Shown piece by piece: positions 8,962-18,187 of a DNA stretch of 64,000 nt (position 1 is its first letter; each line of letters opens with the position of its first letter). The DNA comes from Planctomycetota bacterium. GTDB lineage: Bacteria; Planctomycetota; UBA1135; GCA-002686595. The stretch covers positions 76,702 to 140,701 of the forward strand of contig JADJNY010000012.1 in the NCBI GenBank assembly GCA_016714045.1. The letters are read 5' to 3'. A program made the translations under genes and the position numbers. The notes beneath the pieces were generated by a model. The model did not search any database and had not been told where the DNA came from. It saw only the letters and a program-made list of their open reading frames with translations.

Positions 8962-10454
8962 ACCCGCGACCGAACCGCCGCCTGCGTCTCCTCTCCGCCC
9001 TGCTCGCGCACTCCGCCGCCGGGCGCGCGCGGTTCGAAGCGACGCGCCCTCGACTCGATTCGGCACCCGCGCGCTCCGCTTCCGCACACGCGCGGTTCGT
9101 CACCCCGCGCGTCCTCTTCGCCGCGGTGCTCGCGACGATCGCGGGCGCGACGGCGGCACGGGGCGTGGAGCCCGCGACCTCCGCGCTCGACGGCGCGCGC
9201 GCGACGGTCCTCGCGGACGGCGCGACGGCGGCGCGTCCGGCGCAGGGCGGCGTGACGGCAGCGCGCGCCGCGGCGCGCCACGACGACGACGCGCCGCGCC
9301 AGGTCCTCGTGCTCGCCGGCGGCGGCGTGCTGCGCGGGCCGGCCGTCGCCGTCGACGGCGGCTACGAGGTGCGCGGGAAGGACGGCTGGCGCCGCGTCGA
9401 GTCGAGCGCGATCACGCGCGTCCGCGCCGAGCGGGACGCGCTGGCGGAGCTCGCGCGCCTCGCGCGCGGCCTCGCGCCGAACGATCACGTGCGCCGCCTC
9501 GCCTTGTGCACGTGGATCGCCGAGCAGGGCCTCGTGCCGGAGCTCCTGCGCGAGCTCGACGTGCTGCTCGCCGCCCAGCCGGACGAGCGGCGCGCCCTCG
9601 CCTTGCTCGACGGCCCCGCCGTCGCGAGCGCGCTGCCCGCCGCGGACCCCGACTCACGCCGCGAGCTCGCGCGCGCCGTGCGCGAGGCCGCGCGCGCGAC
9701 GCCAGCGCTGCGCGAGCTGTGGATCCGTCGCGCGGGCGCGTGCGCCCCCGCGCCGACGGGCGAAGCGGGTGCGCGGGCGGACGAGCTCGTCCAGCTCCTC
9801 GTGCGCGAGCTGCGCCAGGGCGTCGACGCGCGCCGCGCGAACGCCGCGCGCGCGCTGCGACGCTTGCGGCCGGGCGTCGCGACGGAGGCGCTCGTCCCGC
9901 TCGCGCTCGGCGATCGCTCGCGCCCGGCGCGCGAGGAGGCGCGGCTCGCGCTGCGCGACGCGCGCTCGCCCGCGCTCGCGAAGGAGCTCGCTGGGCGCGT
10001 CGAGGCGGCGTCGCTCAAGGAGCGCATCGGTGCCATCGACACGCTCGGCGTGCTCGCGGAACCCGCGGCCGTGCCGGCGCTCGTCGCGCACCTCGCGGCC
10101 CTCGCGCAGCCCAAGCCCGCCGCGGGCGGCGGCGGAGGCGGCGGGATCCCGCGCTCGAACTTCTCGCTGCGCAGGATGGTCGCGTATACGCAGGACTACG
10201 ACGTCGAGATCGCGCAGGCGGCCTCGATCGCCGACCCGATCGTCGCGTACGCGGAGGAAGGCGTCGTGCTCGACGTCGCGGTCGCGGTGTGGCAGCTCCC
10301 GGTCGCGCTCGAGTACGAGAACGCGCTCACGTCGCGCGCGCTCGCGCGCATCGTCGGCGACGGCGAGCAGCGCAAGCCCGCGGAGTGGCTCGCGTGGTGG
10401 AAGGAGCACCGCGCGCGCTACGAGGGCGCGACGGCGAACGGCACGCCGCGCTGA
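8958..10454 (+). CDS. Exported HEAT-repeat protein of unknown function
   Basis: A 498-residue protein. The ATG at 8958 overlaps the nominal comEC stop as ATGA, with GAGGACGAG upstream. The first about 45 residues are Ala/Arg-rich low complexity; a hydrophobic segment VLFAAVLATIAGATAARG (about 51-68) looks like a late signal sequence. Low-complexity Ala-rich sequence follows to about residue 110. The body contains helical pairs with HEAT/PBS-lyase spacing (for example ALVPLALGDRSRPAREEARLALRDA and an AVPALVAHLAAL unit). A (Gly)7 run comes near residue 393, then a C-terminal domain with RMVAYTQDYDVEIAQA and AEWLAWWKEHRARY. It is probably a scaffold; the partner is unknown. Confidence 0.7.
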   Translation: MNPRPNRRLRLLSALLAHSAAGRARFEATRPRLDSAPARSASAHARFVTPRVLFAAVLATIAGATAARGVEPATSALDGARATVLADGATAARPAQGGVTAARAAARHDDDAPRQVLVLAGGGVLRGPAVAVDGGYEVRGKDGWRRVESSAITRVRAERDALAELARLARGLAPNDHVRRLALCTWIAEQGLVPELLRELDVLLAAQPDERRALALLDGPAVASALPAADPDSRRELARAVREAARATPALRELWIRRAGACAPAPTGEAGARADELVQLLVRELRQGVDARRANAARALRRLRPGVATEALVPLALGDRSRPAREEARLALRDARSPALAKELAGRVEAASLKERIGAIDTLGVLAEPAAVPALVAHLAALAQPKPAAGGGGGGGIPRSNFSLRRMVAYTQDYDVEIAQAASIADPIVAYAEEGVVLDVAVAVWQLPVALEYENALTSRALARIVGDGEQRKPAEWLAWWKEHRARYEGATANGTPR

Positions 10455-10530
10455 ACCCGGCGGGTGCGATCGAGCCCGTCGCCCGCGCACGAGCGAGCGC
10501 GCCGTGCCGGGGTGCGTGGTACCCGTCGCG

Positions 10531-10560
10531 CGCAGTCGCACGCAGTCGCGCGCAGTCGCG
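10531..10560. repeat. Three 10-bp tandem repeats
   Basis: The unit CGCAGTCGCG occurs three times in tandem (the first copy ends in A), and a related CCGCAGTCGC recurs at about 10572. It lies in the gap between the HEAT gene and the convergent lipoprotein gene. Confidence 0.8.
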
Positions 10561-10600
10561 GTCACGCGCGGCCGCAGTCGCCCGCGGGAGCAGCCGTGGC

Positions 10601-10648
10601 GGCCTAGCGGCCTAGCGGCCTAGCGGCCTAGCGGCCTAGCGGCGTAGC
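10601..10648. repeat. Six 8-bp tandem repeats containing CTAG
   Basis: GGCCTAGC is repeated five times exactly, followed by one GGCGTAGC copy. CTAG is normally avoided in bacterial DNA, so five copies in 40 bp stand out. Each unit holds the near-palindrome GCCTAGCGGC. It is 42 bp past the 3' end of the convergent lipoprotein gene, with no coding potential. Confidence 0.85.
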
Positions 10649-10690
10649 GTCGGAGCGCCGCGCGGACGCGCGCCCCACGGTGCGCCACGC

Positions 10691-11083
10691 TCAGAGCCGC
10701 GCCTGGATCTTCTCGAAGATCTTCTGCGACAGCGCTTCGTCGCCGAACGTGCCGACGCGGATCGCGATCGACGACGTGTTCTCCGTCTGCCGCTTGATCG
10801 TGATCACGACCTCCTTGTCGAGCGCCGTGCGACCCGTGACGCGGCCGTCGATCTCGGTCGCGCTCGACTTGATCTCCTTGATGTCGAGGTCGCGCAGCCC
10901 GCGCTCCGCCGCCGTCGCCGCGCGCTGGGGCGCCGCGTCGACGGTCGCCTGGAACTCGCCGCGGTACCACGCGTAGCCGGCGGCGCCGCCCGCGGCGGCG
11001 GCGGCGACGATGCAGCCCGACGCGGTGAAGGGCAGGAGGGCGAGGAGGAGGATCGCGAACGTGGTGCGGAGCGGTGTGGCCAT
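10691..11083 (-). CDS. Small lipoprotein, DUF3568-like
   Basis: A 130-residue predicted lipoprotein. The signal peptide ends in a lipobox (LPFTASGC) with the lipidated cysteine at about residue 24. A Gly/Ala-rich segment (VAAAAAGGAAGYAWYRGEF) follows, then an alpha/beta domain containing DLDIKEIKSSATEIDGR and VGTFGDEALSQKIFEKI. This layout matches small DUF3568-type lipoproteins of Gram-negative bacteria, whose role is unknown. The ATG at 11083 is the only start that places a signal peptide at the N-terminus. The upstream 246 bp are shared with the convergent aldehyde dehydrogenase end and hold nothing else I can name. Confidence 0.75.
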   Translation of the reverse strand: MATPLRTTFAILLLALLPFTASGCIVAAAAAGGAAGYAWYRGEFQATVDAAPQRAATAAERGLRDLDIKEIKSSATEIDGRVTGRTALDKEVVITIKRQTENTSSIAIRVGTFGDEALSQKIFEKIQARL

Positions 11084-11329
11084 GGCGGTGGTCCTGGAGC
11101 GCGATGCGCGCGGGCGCACTCTAGTGCGCGGCCCGGGCGGATGGCCAGGGTTCTCCAGCCCGAGACCGCGCTCTGGATGGTGGGAGTCCGAGCGCTCGGT
11201 CTCGGAGTCGAGGCGCGCGACGCGCCGCGCCCGAGCGCACGGCGCACCCGAGACGGGCCCGATGGCCACGCGGCAGGAGCGCGCCGACGGCCGTCGGGTG
11301 CACGTCGGCCCGCCGGCCGCGCGCCGGAC

Positions 11330-12886
11330 TCAGCTCGCCGGCGTCGCCTGCGGCGCGCCGAAGCGCGACTCGAGCAAGCCCTTGAAGCCCTGGAGCGCCG
11401 TCCGCTGCAGGTAGAACTGCACGCCGCGCAGCCCGCCGAGCTCCTCGCCGCCGCCCGCGCGGCCCGGGCCGCCGTGGAGCATCCACGGGAGCGCCATGCC
11501 GGGGGCGAGCGCCTGCTCGACCGACTTGTCGTTGCCGATCCAGATGCGGCCGGTCCATGCGGCGGCCTGGAGCACGTAGGCCTCGACCCACGCGTCGTCG
11601 TTCGAGTAGCAGCTCGAGACGAGCCCGCCCGCGCCGAGCGCCACGATGCGCGCGGCTTCCACCGCGTCGCCCGAGTACGGAACGATCGTCGAGCACGGGC
11701 CGAAGACCTCGTCCTGGTGCACGACGGAGGCGCCCGCGTCCTTCGCGACGAGCAGGGTCGGCGCGACGTAGAAGCCCTTCGGGTGGAGCGGCTTCGGGCC
11801 GCCGGTCGCGGTCTCGGCGACGGTCTGCAGGCGCTCGATGCCCTTGCGCACGTCGTCGAACTGCGCGCGCGACGCGACGGGGCCCATGCGCGTCGTGCTC
11901 TCGGCCGGGTTGCCGACCGTGATGCGCGCGAGCTCGGCCTTCAGGTCGGCGACGACCTCAGCGACGCGCTCCTTCGGCACGAGGATGCGCCGCACCGCGG
12001 TGCACTTCTGCCCCGTCTTCTGCGTCATGTCGAGCACGACGTTGGCGAGGAACGCGTTGTACGTCGGACCGCCGGCCTCGACGTCGGGCGCGAGCACCGC
12101 TGCGTTGAGCGAGTCGGCCTCGATGTTCACGCGCACGTTGTGCTTCACGAGGTTCGGCGTCGCCTTGAGCTTCGCGCCCGTGCCCGACGAGCCCGTGAAC
12201 GCGAGGCAGTCCATCGGGCCGAGGTGCTCGAGCAGGTCGCCGGTCGAGCCCGCGACGAACTGGTACGTGCCCGCGGGAAGGACCTCCTTCTCGACGACGA
12301 GCTGCGCGATCTTCCACGCGAGCAGCGCGGTCGGCGTGCCCGGCTTCTCGATCACGGGGACGCCCGCGACGAAGGAGCACGCCATCTTCTCGAGCATCCC
12401 CCACGCGGGGAAGTTGAACGCGTTGACGTGCACCGCGACGCCGGGGCGCGAGGTCCACACGTGCTGGCCCCAGAAGCGCGCGGTGCGCCCGAGCTGCAGA
12501 CCCTCGCCGTCGACGAGGTAGGGCTTCTGCGGCAGCTTCGCCGCGAGCTCCGCGTACGCCATCAACGTGCCCGTGGCGCCGTCGATGTCGAACTTCGCGT
12601 CGCCGCGCGTCGTGCCACCGTTCGAGACGGAGACGGAGATCAGCTCCTCGCGCTTCTCGTGGATCACGCCGGAGAGCGCCTTGAGCAAGGCACCGCGCTC
12701 CGCGAACGAGCGCTTCTGGAGGGCGGGGACGCCGAGCTCGCGCGCGTGCCGTACGACCGCGGCGAAGTCGATGCCGCCGGAACGGACCTCGGCGATCGCC
12801 TCCTCCGTGTGCGCGTCGTGGAGGGGCGTGGGGGTGCTGGTGCCGGTGTGCCAGCGGCCGAGGACGTAGCTCTGGAGGGTCTGCAT
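11330..12886 (-). CDS. PaaZ/BoxD-type aldehyde dehydrogenase
   Basis: A 518-residue NAD(P)-dependent aldehyde dehydrogenase closely resembling the dehydrogenase half of PaaZ and stand-alone BoxD. Those enzymes oxidise ring-cleavage CoA semialdehydes from phenylacetyl-CoA or benzoyl-CoA. Visible marks are VNAFNFPAWGMLEK (catalytic Asn), FTGSSGTG (cofactor loop), NIEADSLNAAV (general-base Glu region), QKCTAVRR (nucleophilic Cys) and the PaaZ-type ending HGGPGRAGGGEELGGL. The MaoC hydratase domain of full PaaZ is absent, so this is the stand-alone form. The start at 12886 gives the family N-terminus. No other phenylacetate or box genes are nearby, so the true substrate is uncertain. Confidence 0.85.
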   Translation of the reverse strand: MQTLQSYVLGRWHTGTSTPTPLHDAHTEEAIAEVRSGGIDFAAVVRHARELGVPALQKRSFAERGALLKALSGVIHEKREELISVSVSNGGTTRGDAKFDIDGATGTLMAYAELAAKLPQKPYLVDGEGLQLGRTARFWGQHVWTSRPGVAVHVNAFNFPAWGMLEKMACSFVAGVPVIEKPGTPTALLAWKIAQLVVEKEVLPAGTYQFVAGSTGDLLEHLGPMDCLAFTGSSGTGAKLKATPNLVKHNVRVNIEADSLNAAVLAPDVEAGGPTYNAFLANVVLDMTQKTGQKCTAVRRILVPKERVAEVVADLKAELARITVGNPAESTTRMGPVASRAQFDDVRKGIERLQTVAETATGGPKPLHPKGFYVAPTLLVAKDAGASVVHQDEVFGPCSTIVPYSGDAVEAARIVALGAGGLVSSCYSNDDAWVEAYVLQAAAWTGRIWIGNDKSVEQALAPGMALPWMLHGGPGRAGGGEELGGLRGVQFYLQRTALQGFKGLLESRFGAPQATPAS

Positions 12887-13222
12887 GGTGGGGTTCCCGC
12901 GGAAGGGGGTGGCTACTCTACGGAGTGCCCGCGGCCCCGGCGAGGCCCGCGCGCGCCCGGTTCGCCTCGCGCCCGTTGCCCCCGCGCGCGGCTCGCCTCG
13001 CGCCCCGTCCGCCTCTCGGTCCGTCTGCCACGCGCTCGATCTGCCTCGAGCTCGGTCCGCCCCGCGCTCCCTCCGCCTCGCGCTCGGTTCGCAAGACCCG
13101 GCCGACTCGCGCAGAATGCCGGGCAGCGCCGAGCGCAGGGACCTCGTCGCGCGGGGCCGTCTCACCGGCTCCGCGCGCGCTCGTCCCCGCCGTCCGCGCG
13201 CCGTCCCGAGAAGGAAAGTCCC
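12887..13222. other. Divergent intergenic region with degenerate GC-rich repeats
   Basis: This 336-bp gap separates the divergent aldehyde dehydrogenase and a membrane-protein gene. Positions about 12950-13095 consist of imperfect repeats of a roughly 25-bp block built around CTCGGTCCGC and CGCCTCGCGC. No gene is supported. The ribosome binding site AAGGAAAG of the next gene lies at 13211-13218. Confidence 0.6.
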
Positions 13223-13915
13223 ATGCTGGCCGCCCTCCACGTCCCGATGTTCGGGTTCACCTGCCTCGCGTTCCTGCTCATCTACGTGGTGATCGCCGTC
13301 GCGATCCTGCTCGTCTTCAAGAGCGGCGAGAAGGGCACGACGAAGCTCGGCGGGTTCGCGGGCTGCATGATCGGGCTCGGACTGTTCGGCATCGCGGGCT
13401 TGATGGCGCTCGGCACCGGGCTCGTCATGACCCTGAACGCGTGGAACGAAGCGGTGCGCCGCGGACCGGTGAAGTCGTTCGAGTTCCACTTCGACGACGG
13501 CTCGCGCCTGCACGGCGCGGAAGGGGAGCGCACGACGCGCGACTGGGAGCCCGAGGGTGAGCACGGGGGTGAGCACGGGGGCGAGCTCTCGACCGAGGAC
13601 CGCGCGGCCGGTGCCGAGGAGCTGGGCGGCATGGACGCGGCACCGGGCCGCGGCAAGCTCGAGATCGTCGTGCTCCTGCGGGACGAGGGCGCCGCGACCA
13701 CGGTGATCGACTGGGTGCGCGAGCACGTCGACGCCGACCTGAGCACGGAGTGGGGCACGGTCTCGACCGACGAGGGCGAGTTCACGCGCGTCACGTTCAC
13801 GGCCGAGCTCGAGCGCGCGGAGCTCGAGCGCGTGAAGAGCGACCTCCAGCGCGACTTCCCCGGGTTCGAGCTTCCGACCGGCGGCAAGATCGAGCTGCGC
13901 GAGCCGACCCGCTGA
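13223..13915 (+). CDS. Inner-membrane protein of unknown function, two spans
   Basis: A 230-residue protein. Two transmembrane segments lie near residues 11-33 (FTCLAFLLIYVVIAVAILL) and 43-70 (Gly-rich, CMIGLGLFGIAGLMALG). A soluble domain follows with an acidic/His/Gly linker (EGEHGGEHGGE) and an alpha/beta C-terminus (GKLEIVVLLRDEG, VIDWVREHV, LERVKSDLQRDFPGFE). I do not recognise the family. The start has a clear AAGGAAAG site. It precedes the reductase gene by about 50 bp on the same strand. Confidence 0.7.
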   Translation: MLAALHVPMFGFTCLAFLLIYVVIAVAILLVFKSGEKGTTKLGGFAGCMIGLGLFGIAGLMALGTGLVMTLNAWNEAVRRGPVKSFEFHFDDGSRLHGAEGERTTRDWEPEGEHGGEHGGELSTEDRAAGAEELGGMDAAPGRGKLEIVVLLRDEGAATTVIDWVREHVDADLSTEWGTVSTDEGEFTRVTFTAELERAELERVKSDLQRDFPGFELPTGGKIELREPTR

Positions 13916-13964
13916 AGCGCGAGCTCGTTCCCGCGCCGCGCGCGTGACGGTACGCTGCGGCGCG

Positions 13965-14954
13965 ATGAACGAGCTCCCCCACTCCGCGCGCTGGCTGCCG
14001 CCGAAGACGTTCGAGGGCCAGGTCGCCGTCGTCACGGGCGGCGGCACCGGCCTGGGACTCGAGGTGAGCCGCGGGCTCGCGGCGCTCGGCGCGACGGTCG
14101 TGATCGCGTCGCGCAGCGCGGAACACCACGGCGCGCTGCTCGACGAAGCGCGCTCGAAAGGCTGGCGCTGCGAAGCGCGCGTGCTCGACGTGCGCGAAGC
14201 GAAGGACGTGCGCGCGTGCGCCGACGCGATCGTCGCGGCGCACGGGAAGGTCGACGTCCTCGTCAACAACGCCGCGGGCAACTTCGTGTGCCCGTCCGAG
14301 CGCCTGTCGACGAACGCGTGGCGCGCGGTGCTCGGGATCGTGCTCGACGGCACGTTCTACTGCTCGCAGTCGTTCGGCAAGCACATGATCGCGCGCCGCT
14401 CGGGCCAGATGCTCAACGTCGTCGCGACCTACGCGTGGACGGGCATGCCGGGCGTCGTGCATTCGGCGAGTGCGAAGGCGGGCGTGCTCGCGATGACGCG
14501 CACCCTCGCGGCGGAGTGGGCGCGCTTCGGCGTGCGCTGCAACGCGATCGCGCCCGGCCCGTTCCACTCGGCGGGCGCGCAGCAGAACCTGTGGCCCGAC
14601 GCGGACGCCGAGCGCAAGTTGAAGGAGCGCATCCCGCTCGGCCGCTTCGCGACGGCGGAGGAAGTCGCGGCGCAGTGCCTGCACTTGCTCTCGCCCGCGA
14701 GCGCGTACCTGACCGGCGAGTGCCTCGTGATCGACGGCGGCGCGACGCTCGGGAGCTCGATGTGGGAGCCCGGCACGCGCTTCTCGCGCAAACGCGACGC
14801 CGCGGGGAGCGCGAGCACCGCGCTCGGCGGCGAGGACGACGCGCGGAACGAGAGCCGCGCGCACGGTGGCGAAGGCCGTTCGGGCGGCGAAGGTCGCGCG
14901 CCCGGCGGCGGCGGTCCCGCGTGGGACGTCGGTCCGGGCTCGGCGTCGGGTTGA
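13965..14954 (+). CDS. Short-chain dehydrogenase, 2,4-dienoyl-CoA reductase type
   Basis: A 329-residue SDR. TGGGTGLG is the NADP-binding turn and VNNAAGNF the second cofactor motif. The catalytic region reads HSASAKAGVLAM: it keeps the lysine but lacks the YxxxK tyrosine, as in eukaryotic-type 2,4-dienoyl-CoA reductases, which also share NNAAGNF and APGPF. Those enzymes reduce 2,4-dienoyl-CoA during oxidation of unsaturated fatty acids. The ATG at 13965 is preferred over GTG 13944 because the conserved N-terminus begins there. The last about 55 residues form a Gly/Ala/Arg-rich tail after the normal SDR end (DGGATLGSSMWEPG). The tail is unusual and could reflect loss of an earlier stop. Confidence 0.8.
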   Translation: MNELPHSARWLPPKTFEGQVAVVTGGGTGLGLEVSRGLAALGATVVIASRSAEHHGALLDEARSKGWRCEARVLDVREAKDVRACADAIVAAHGKVDVLVNNAAGNFVCPSERLSTNAWRAVLGIVLDGTFYCSQSFGKHMIARRSGQMLNVVATYAWTGMPGVVHSASAKAGVLAMTRTLAAEWARFGVRCNAIAPGPFHSAGAQQNLWPDADAERKLKERIPLGRFATAEEVAAQCLHLLSPASAYLTGECLVIDGGATLGSSMWEPGTRFSRKRDAAGSASTALGGEDDARNESRAHGGEGRSGGEGRAPGGGGPAWDVGPGSASG

Positions 14955-14961
14955 GACCGCG

Positions 14962-15867
14962 ATGAGCCCCTTCCCCCAGCGCGACGCTTTCGACACCGAG
15001 CGCCCCAACCCGCGCTCCGCCGATCTCGACACGCTTGGCATCGCCGACGCGTTCGACGTCGTGAACGCGGAGGACGCGACCGTCGCCGCCGCGGTCGCGC
15101 GCGCGAAGCCCGCGATCGTGCGCGCGATCGAGGTCGCGAGCGAGCGCCTCGCGCGCGGCGGACGGCTCGTCTACGTCGGCGCGGGCACGTCGGGGCGCCT
15201 CGGCGTGCTGGACTCCGTCGAGTGCCCGCCGACGTACCGCACGGATCCGACGCTCGTGCAGGGCGTCATCGCCGGCGGCCCGCCCGCGCTGACGAGCGCC
15301 GTCGAAGGCGCGGAGGACGACCGCGCCGCGGGCGCGCGCGCGATGACCGAGCGCGCGATCGGCGCGCTCGACGTCGTGTTCGGCATCGCGGCGGGCGGCA
15401 CGACGCCCTTCGTGCACGGAGCGCTCGCGGAAGCGAAAGCGCGCGGCGCGGCGACGGTTTTCCTGGCGTGCGTGCCGCGCGAGCAGGCGCCCGGCGAAGC
15501 TGACGTCTCGATCCGCGTCGTCACGGGCCCCGAGGTCGTCGCGGGCTCGACGCGCATGAAGGCGGGCACGGCGACGAAGCTCGTGTTGAACACGGTGAGC
15601 ACGCTCGTGATGGTGCGCCTCGGGAAGGTGCACAAGAACCTGATGGTCGACGTGAACACGCGCGGCAACGCGAAGCTGTGGCAGCGCGGCATCGGGCTCG
15701 TCGCGCGCATCGCCGCGGTCGACCGCGCGCGCGCGGAGGAGCTGCTCGACGCCGCGGACGGCGAAGTGAAGACCGCGATCGTCATGGCGCGCCATGCGTG
15801 CGACGCAGGGGCTGCGCGCGGGCGCCTCGCCGCCGCGCGCGGCGTGCTGCGAGCGGCGCTCGGCTGA
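14962..15867 (+). CDS. murQ: N-acetylmuramic acid 6-phosphate etherase
   Basis: A 301-residue SIS-domain enzyme that splits the lactyl ether of MurNAc-6-phosphate to give GlcNAc-6-phosphate and D-lactate in peptidoglycan recycling. Family motifs are LVYVGAGTSGRLGVLD, the DSVECPPTY region, GIAAGGTTPFV, ending in GPEVVAGSTRMKAGTATK and NVRGNAKLW-like VNTRGNAKLW. Length is normal. It starts 7 bp after the reductase stop, so they are probably cotranscribed. With the murein amidase at 19659-20666 it supports a peptidoglycan turnover route in this organism. Confidence 0.95.
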   Translation: MSPFPQRDAFDTERPNPRSADLDTLGIADAFDVVNAEDATVAAAVARAKPAIVRAIEVASERLARGGRLVYVGAGTSGRLGVLDSVECPPTYRTDPTLVQGVIAGGPPALTSAVEGAEDDRAAGARAMTERAIGALDVVFGIAAGGTTPFVHGALAEAKARGAATVFLACVPREQAPGEADVSIRVVTGPEVVAGSTRMKAGTATKLVLNTVSTLVMVRLGKVHKNLMVDVNTRGNAKLWQRGIGLVARIAAVDRARAEELLDAADGEVKTAIVMARHACDAGAARGRLAAARGVLRAALG

Positions 15868-16018
15868 GCTACGATGCTCGAAAGTCCTCGCGCCGCGCGA
15901 ACCTTCTCGCGGTGCCGAACGCTCGGTGCTGAGAGCAACTCGAGCCCCGCCATGTGGGGTTGCGGGCGTTCGCCTGCGCTGCGAGCCTGCGATTGAGTTG
16001 GGAACGCCCGGCTCGCGA

Positions 16019-17973
16019 TCAGAACTCGACGCGCGTCTCCTCGCCCGGCAGGAGGGAGACCGCGATCGTGCGCACGACCTCCCCGGCGTGCAGGAGCTCG
16101 ACCGCGCGCACGGACGTCGCGTCGAGGCCGGACAGGTACGCGTCCCCGTTCTCGTCGACGTCCGCGACGGCATAGGTCCCCGCCGCGCCGCTCCCCGCGG
16201 CGCGGGTCACGCGGAGCGTCCAGTCCGCCTGCGGAGCTTCGGCCTCGAACGCGACGTGAACGGTGAGCTGCGCGGAAGGCCGCAGCACGACCGCTTGCTC
16301 CCCGCCGCCGCCGCGCAGGAGCACACTCCCCACCCACTGTTCGTCCTCGGTGCGGAATTCGGCCCACGCGCCGCCGCGCGGGAGCTCGGCGGGCGCGGGG
16401 TAGCGCACGTGCCCGACCGTCGGTTCGTCCGCGGTGCGCACCTCCGTCCACTCCGCGAACGGGTTGCCGCTGCCGCTCCAACCCGGGAGCGGTCCGGCGC
16501 CCGGCACGCGCGCGAGGACGTCGCCGGCGTCGTGCTCCGATTGGACGAGGGTGCGCGCGGTGTCCTCGTCCGCCTCTTCCTGCGCGAAGCGAAAACGCCA
16601 GGTCGGACCCATCGTCGCGAGCAGGAGCACTTCGTCGCCGCGGGCGAGACGAGGCATGTCGTTCACGGCGAGCGCACGGCTCGCGCGCGCCCGTGGATCG
16701 AACTCGAGCTCCGCCTCGCGCGGTTCGAGCGCGATCCGCGCCTCTTCGTCCAGGTCGTAGGCCGTGAACGCGATCCGGCCCGCGGGGAACACGAGCGCGC
16801 TCGCGAAGCGGCCGTCCGCGTCCGTCGTGAGCGTCTCGCTCGTCTCACGCGCACCTTCGACGACGAGCGTCACGTCCGCGAGCGGGCGCGCGTGCTCGCG
16901 TCGAGCAAGCGCCCGCGCACGACGGCCCCCGCAGCGAGCTCGACGCGCCACTCGACCTCGTCCTCGCACGCGTGCTCCGCCGCGAGCGCGAGGTCGGCGT
17001 CGGCGCACCACTCCTCCTCCGTCGTCACGAGGCGCAGCTCGAGCGCGCGGGCCGACAGCGTCGGACACTCGAACTCGAAGCGTCCCTCGGCGTCGGTCAC
17101 GGCCTCGCCGAGCCCCTTCCAGGTCGCCGGAACCAGGAACGAGAGCGGAAGAGGGCGAGGGGTGCTCGGTAGCCACCCGGCCGTCGGCACGGAGGGCAGG
17201 TCGAGCTGGAGCGGCCCCGCTCTGGCCCCGTCCGTGAGCGTGAACCGGATCGAGCTCGCCTGCAGGCGAAGGCTCCCGAAGTCGAGCTCCGTGAGCGGCT
17301 GGCCGTCGCTCCCCGCGACGACGCGGCGAACGAGGCCGACCGGCGCGATCGAGGTGCTCTGCGCGAGCTCGACGTCGAAGTCCTCGACGACGTAGGACAC
17401 CCGCGGCGCGTCCGGAGCCGCGGGTTCGCTCTGGGGCGGGGCGAGGGGCGCGACGGGCTCCACGTGCACCGCCACCTCGACGCTCCTGTCGAGCACGCCG
17501 ACCGGGCTCGGCGGCTCGGCGGCGACGTCCGAGAGCTCGCGGGAGACTGGCTTCCCCTCGGCGATCCGTCCGAGAAGCGCGGCGAACACCGCGGCGCTCC
17601 TGTGCGCGGGCGCGGGCATCGCGGCGGGCCCGGCGACGAACGGCGCGTCGACTCGCGCGCGCAGCTCGATCGTGCGGCCGGCGAGCGGAAGCCCCGTCGT
17701 CGCGTCGAGGAGGCGCCCGCGCAGGGCCGGCGCGTCGGGTACGCGGCGCGCGTCGATCGCTCCCGGGCCGAGCACGGCGTCCGGGTCGGCGGCGGCCTCG
17801 CCCGCGAGCTCGGCGCGGAGCGCGGGCGAAGTCGTCGCGCTCGTCGAGGCGCGCGTCTCGTGCGCGGCTCGGCCCCACCGCGCCTCGGGTGCCGCGGGCA
17901 GCGCAAACCACGTCGCGAGCGCGAGCGCGACGCTCGCCGAGAGCAACCCGAAGATCTTCGTCCGGTTCCGCAC
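16019..17973 (-). CDS. Secreted protein with carboxypeptidase-regulatory-like domains, frameshifted
   Basis: Read across one frame break this is a protein of about 650 residues. It starts at GTG 17973, six bases after a strong GGGGAGG site; the N-terminus VRNRTKIFGLLSASVALAL is a signal anchor. It has at least two beta-sandwich units of the carboxypeptidase-regulatory type (ALRGRLLDATTGLPLAG and VVRGRLLDASTR.PLADVTL), each followed by a DAxGRF strand. At about 16884-16892, in a GCGCGCCC run, the reading frame must shift by one base to continue from LLDAST into PLADVTLVVEG. The downstream frame ends at 16019 with LLPGEETRVEF. Either a one-base sequence error or a recent mutation would explain it. 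Function is unknown. Confidence 0.7.
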
Positions 17974-18187
17974 CACGCGCCTCCCCTTCCCCAGGCCGTC
18001 CGCGCACCGAAACGCTCCCTCGCGCGGTCCTGCCGGCCGCGACGAGAGCACTGCGCTCCGTCGTGCTCGATCCTACTCCGCTCCTCGCGCGCAGCCAAGG
18101 TACGGCGCGGGACGCGCGCTCGAACGGCGCGCCGGGGCGCGCCCTTGGGAGGGCTGTTGGGACGCGCTGGGCGCCGCGCGCCGTCCC

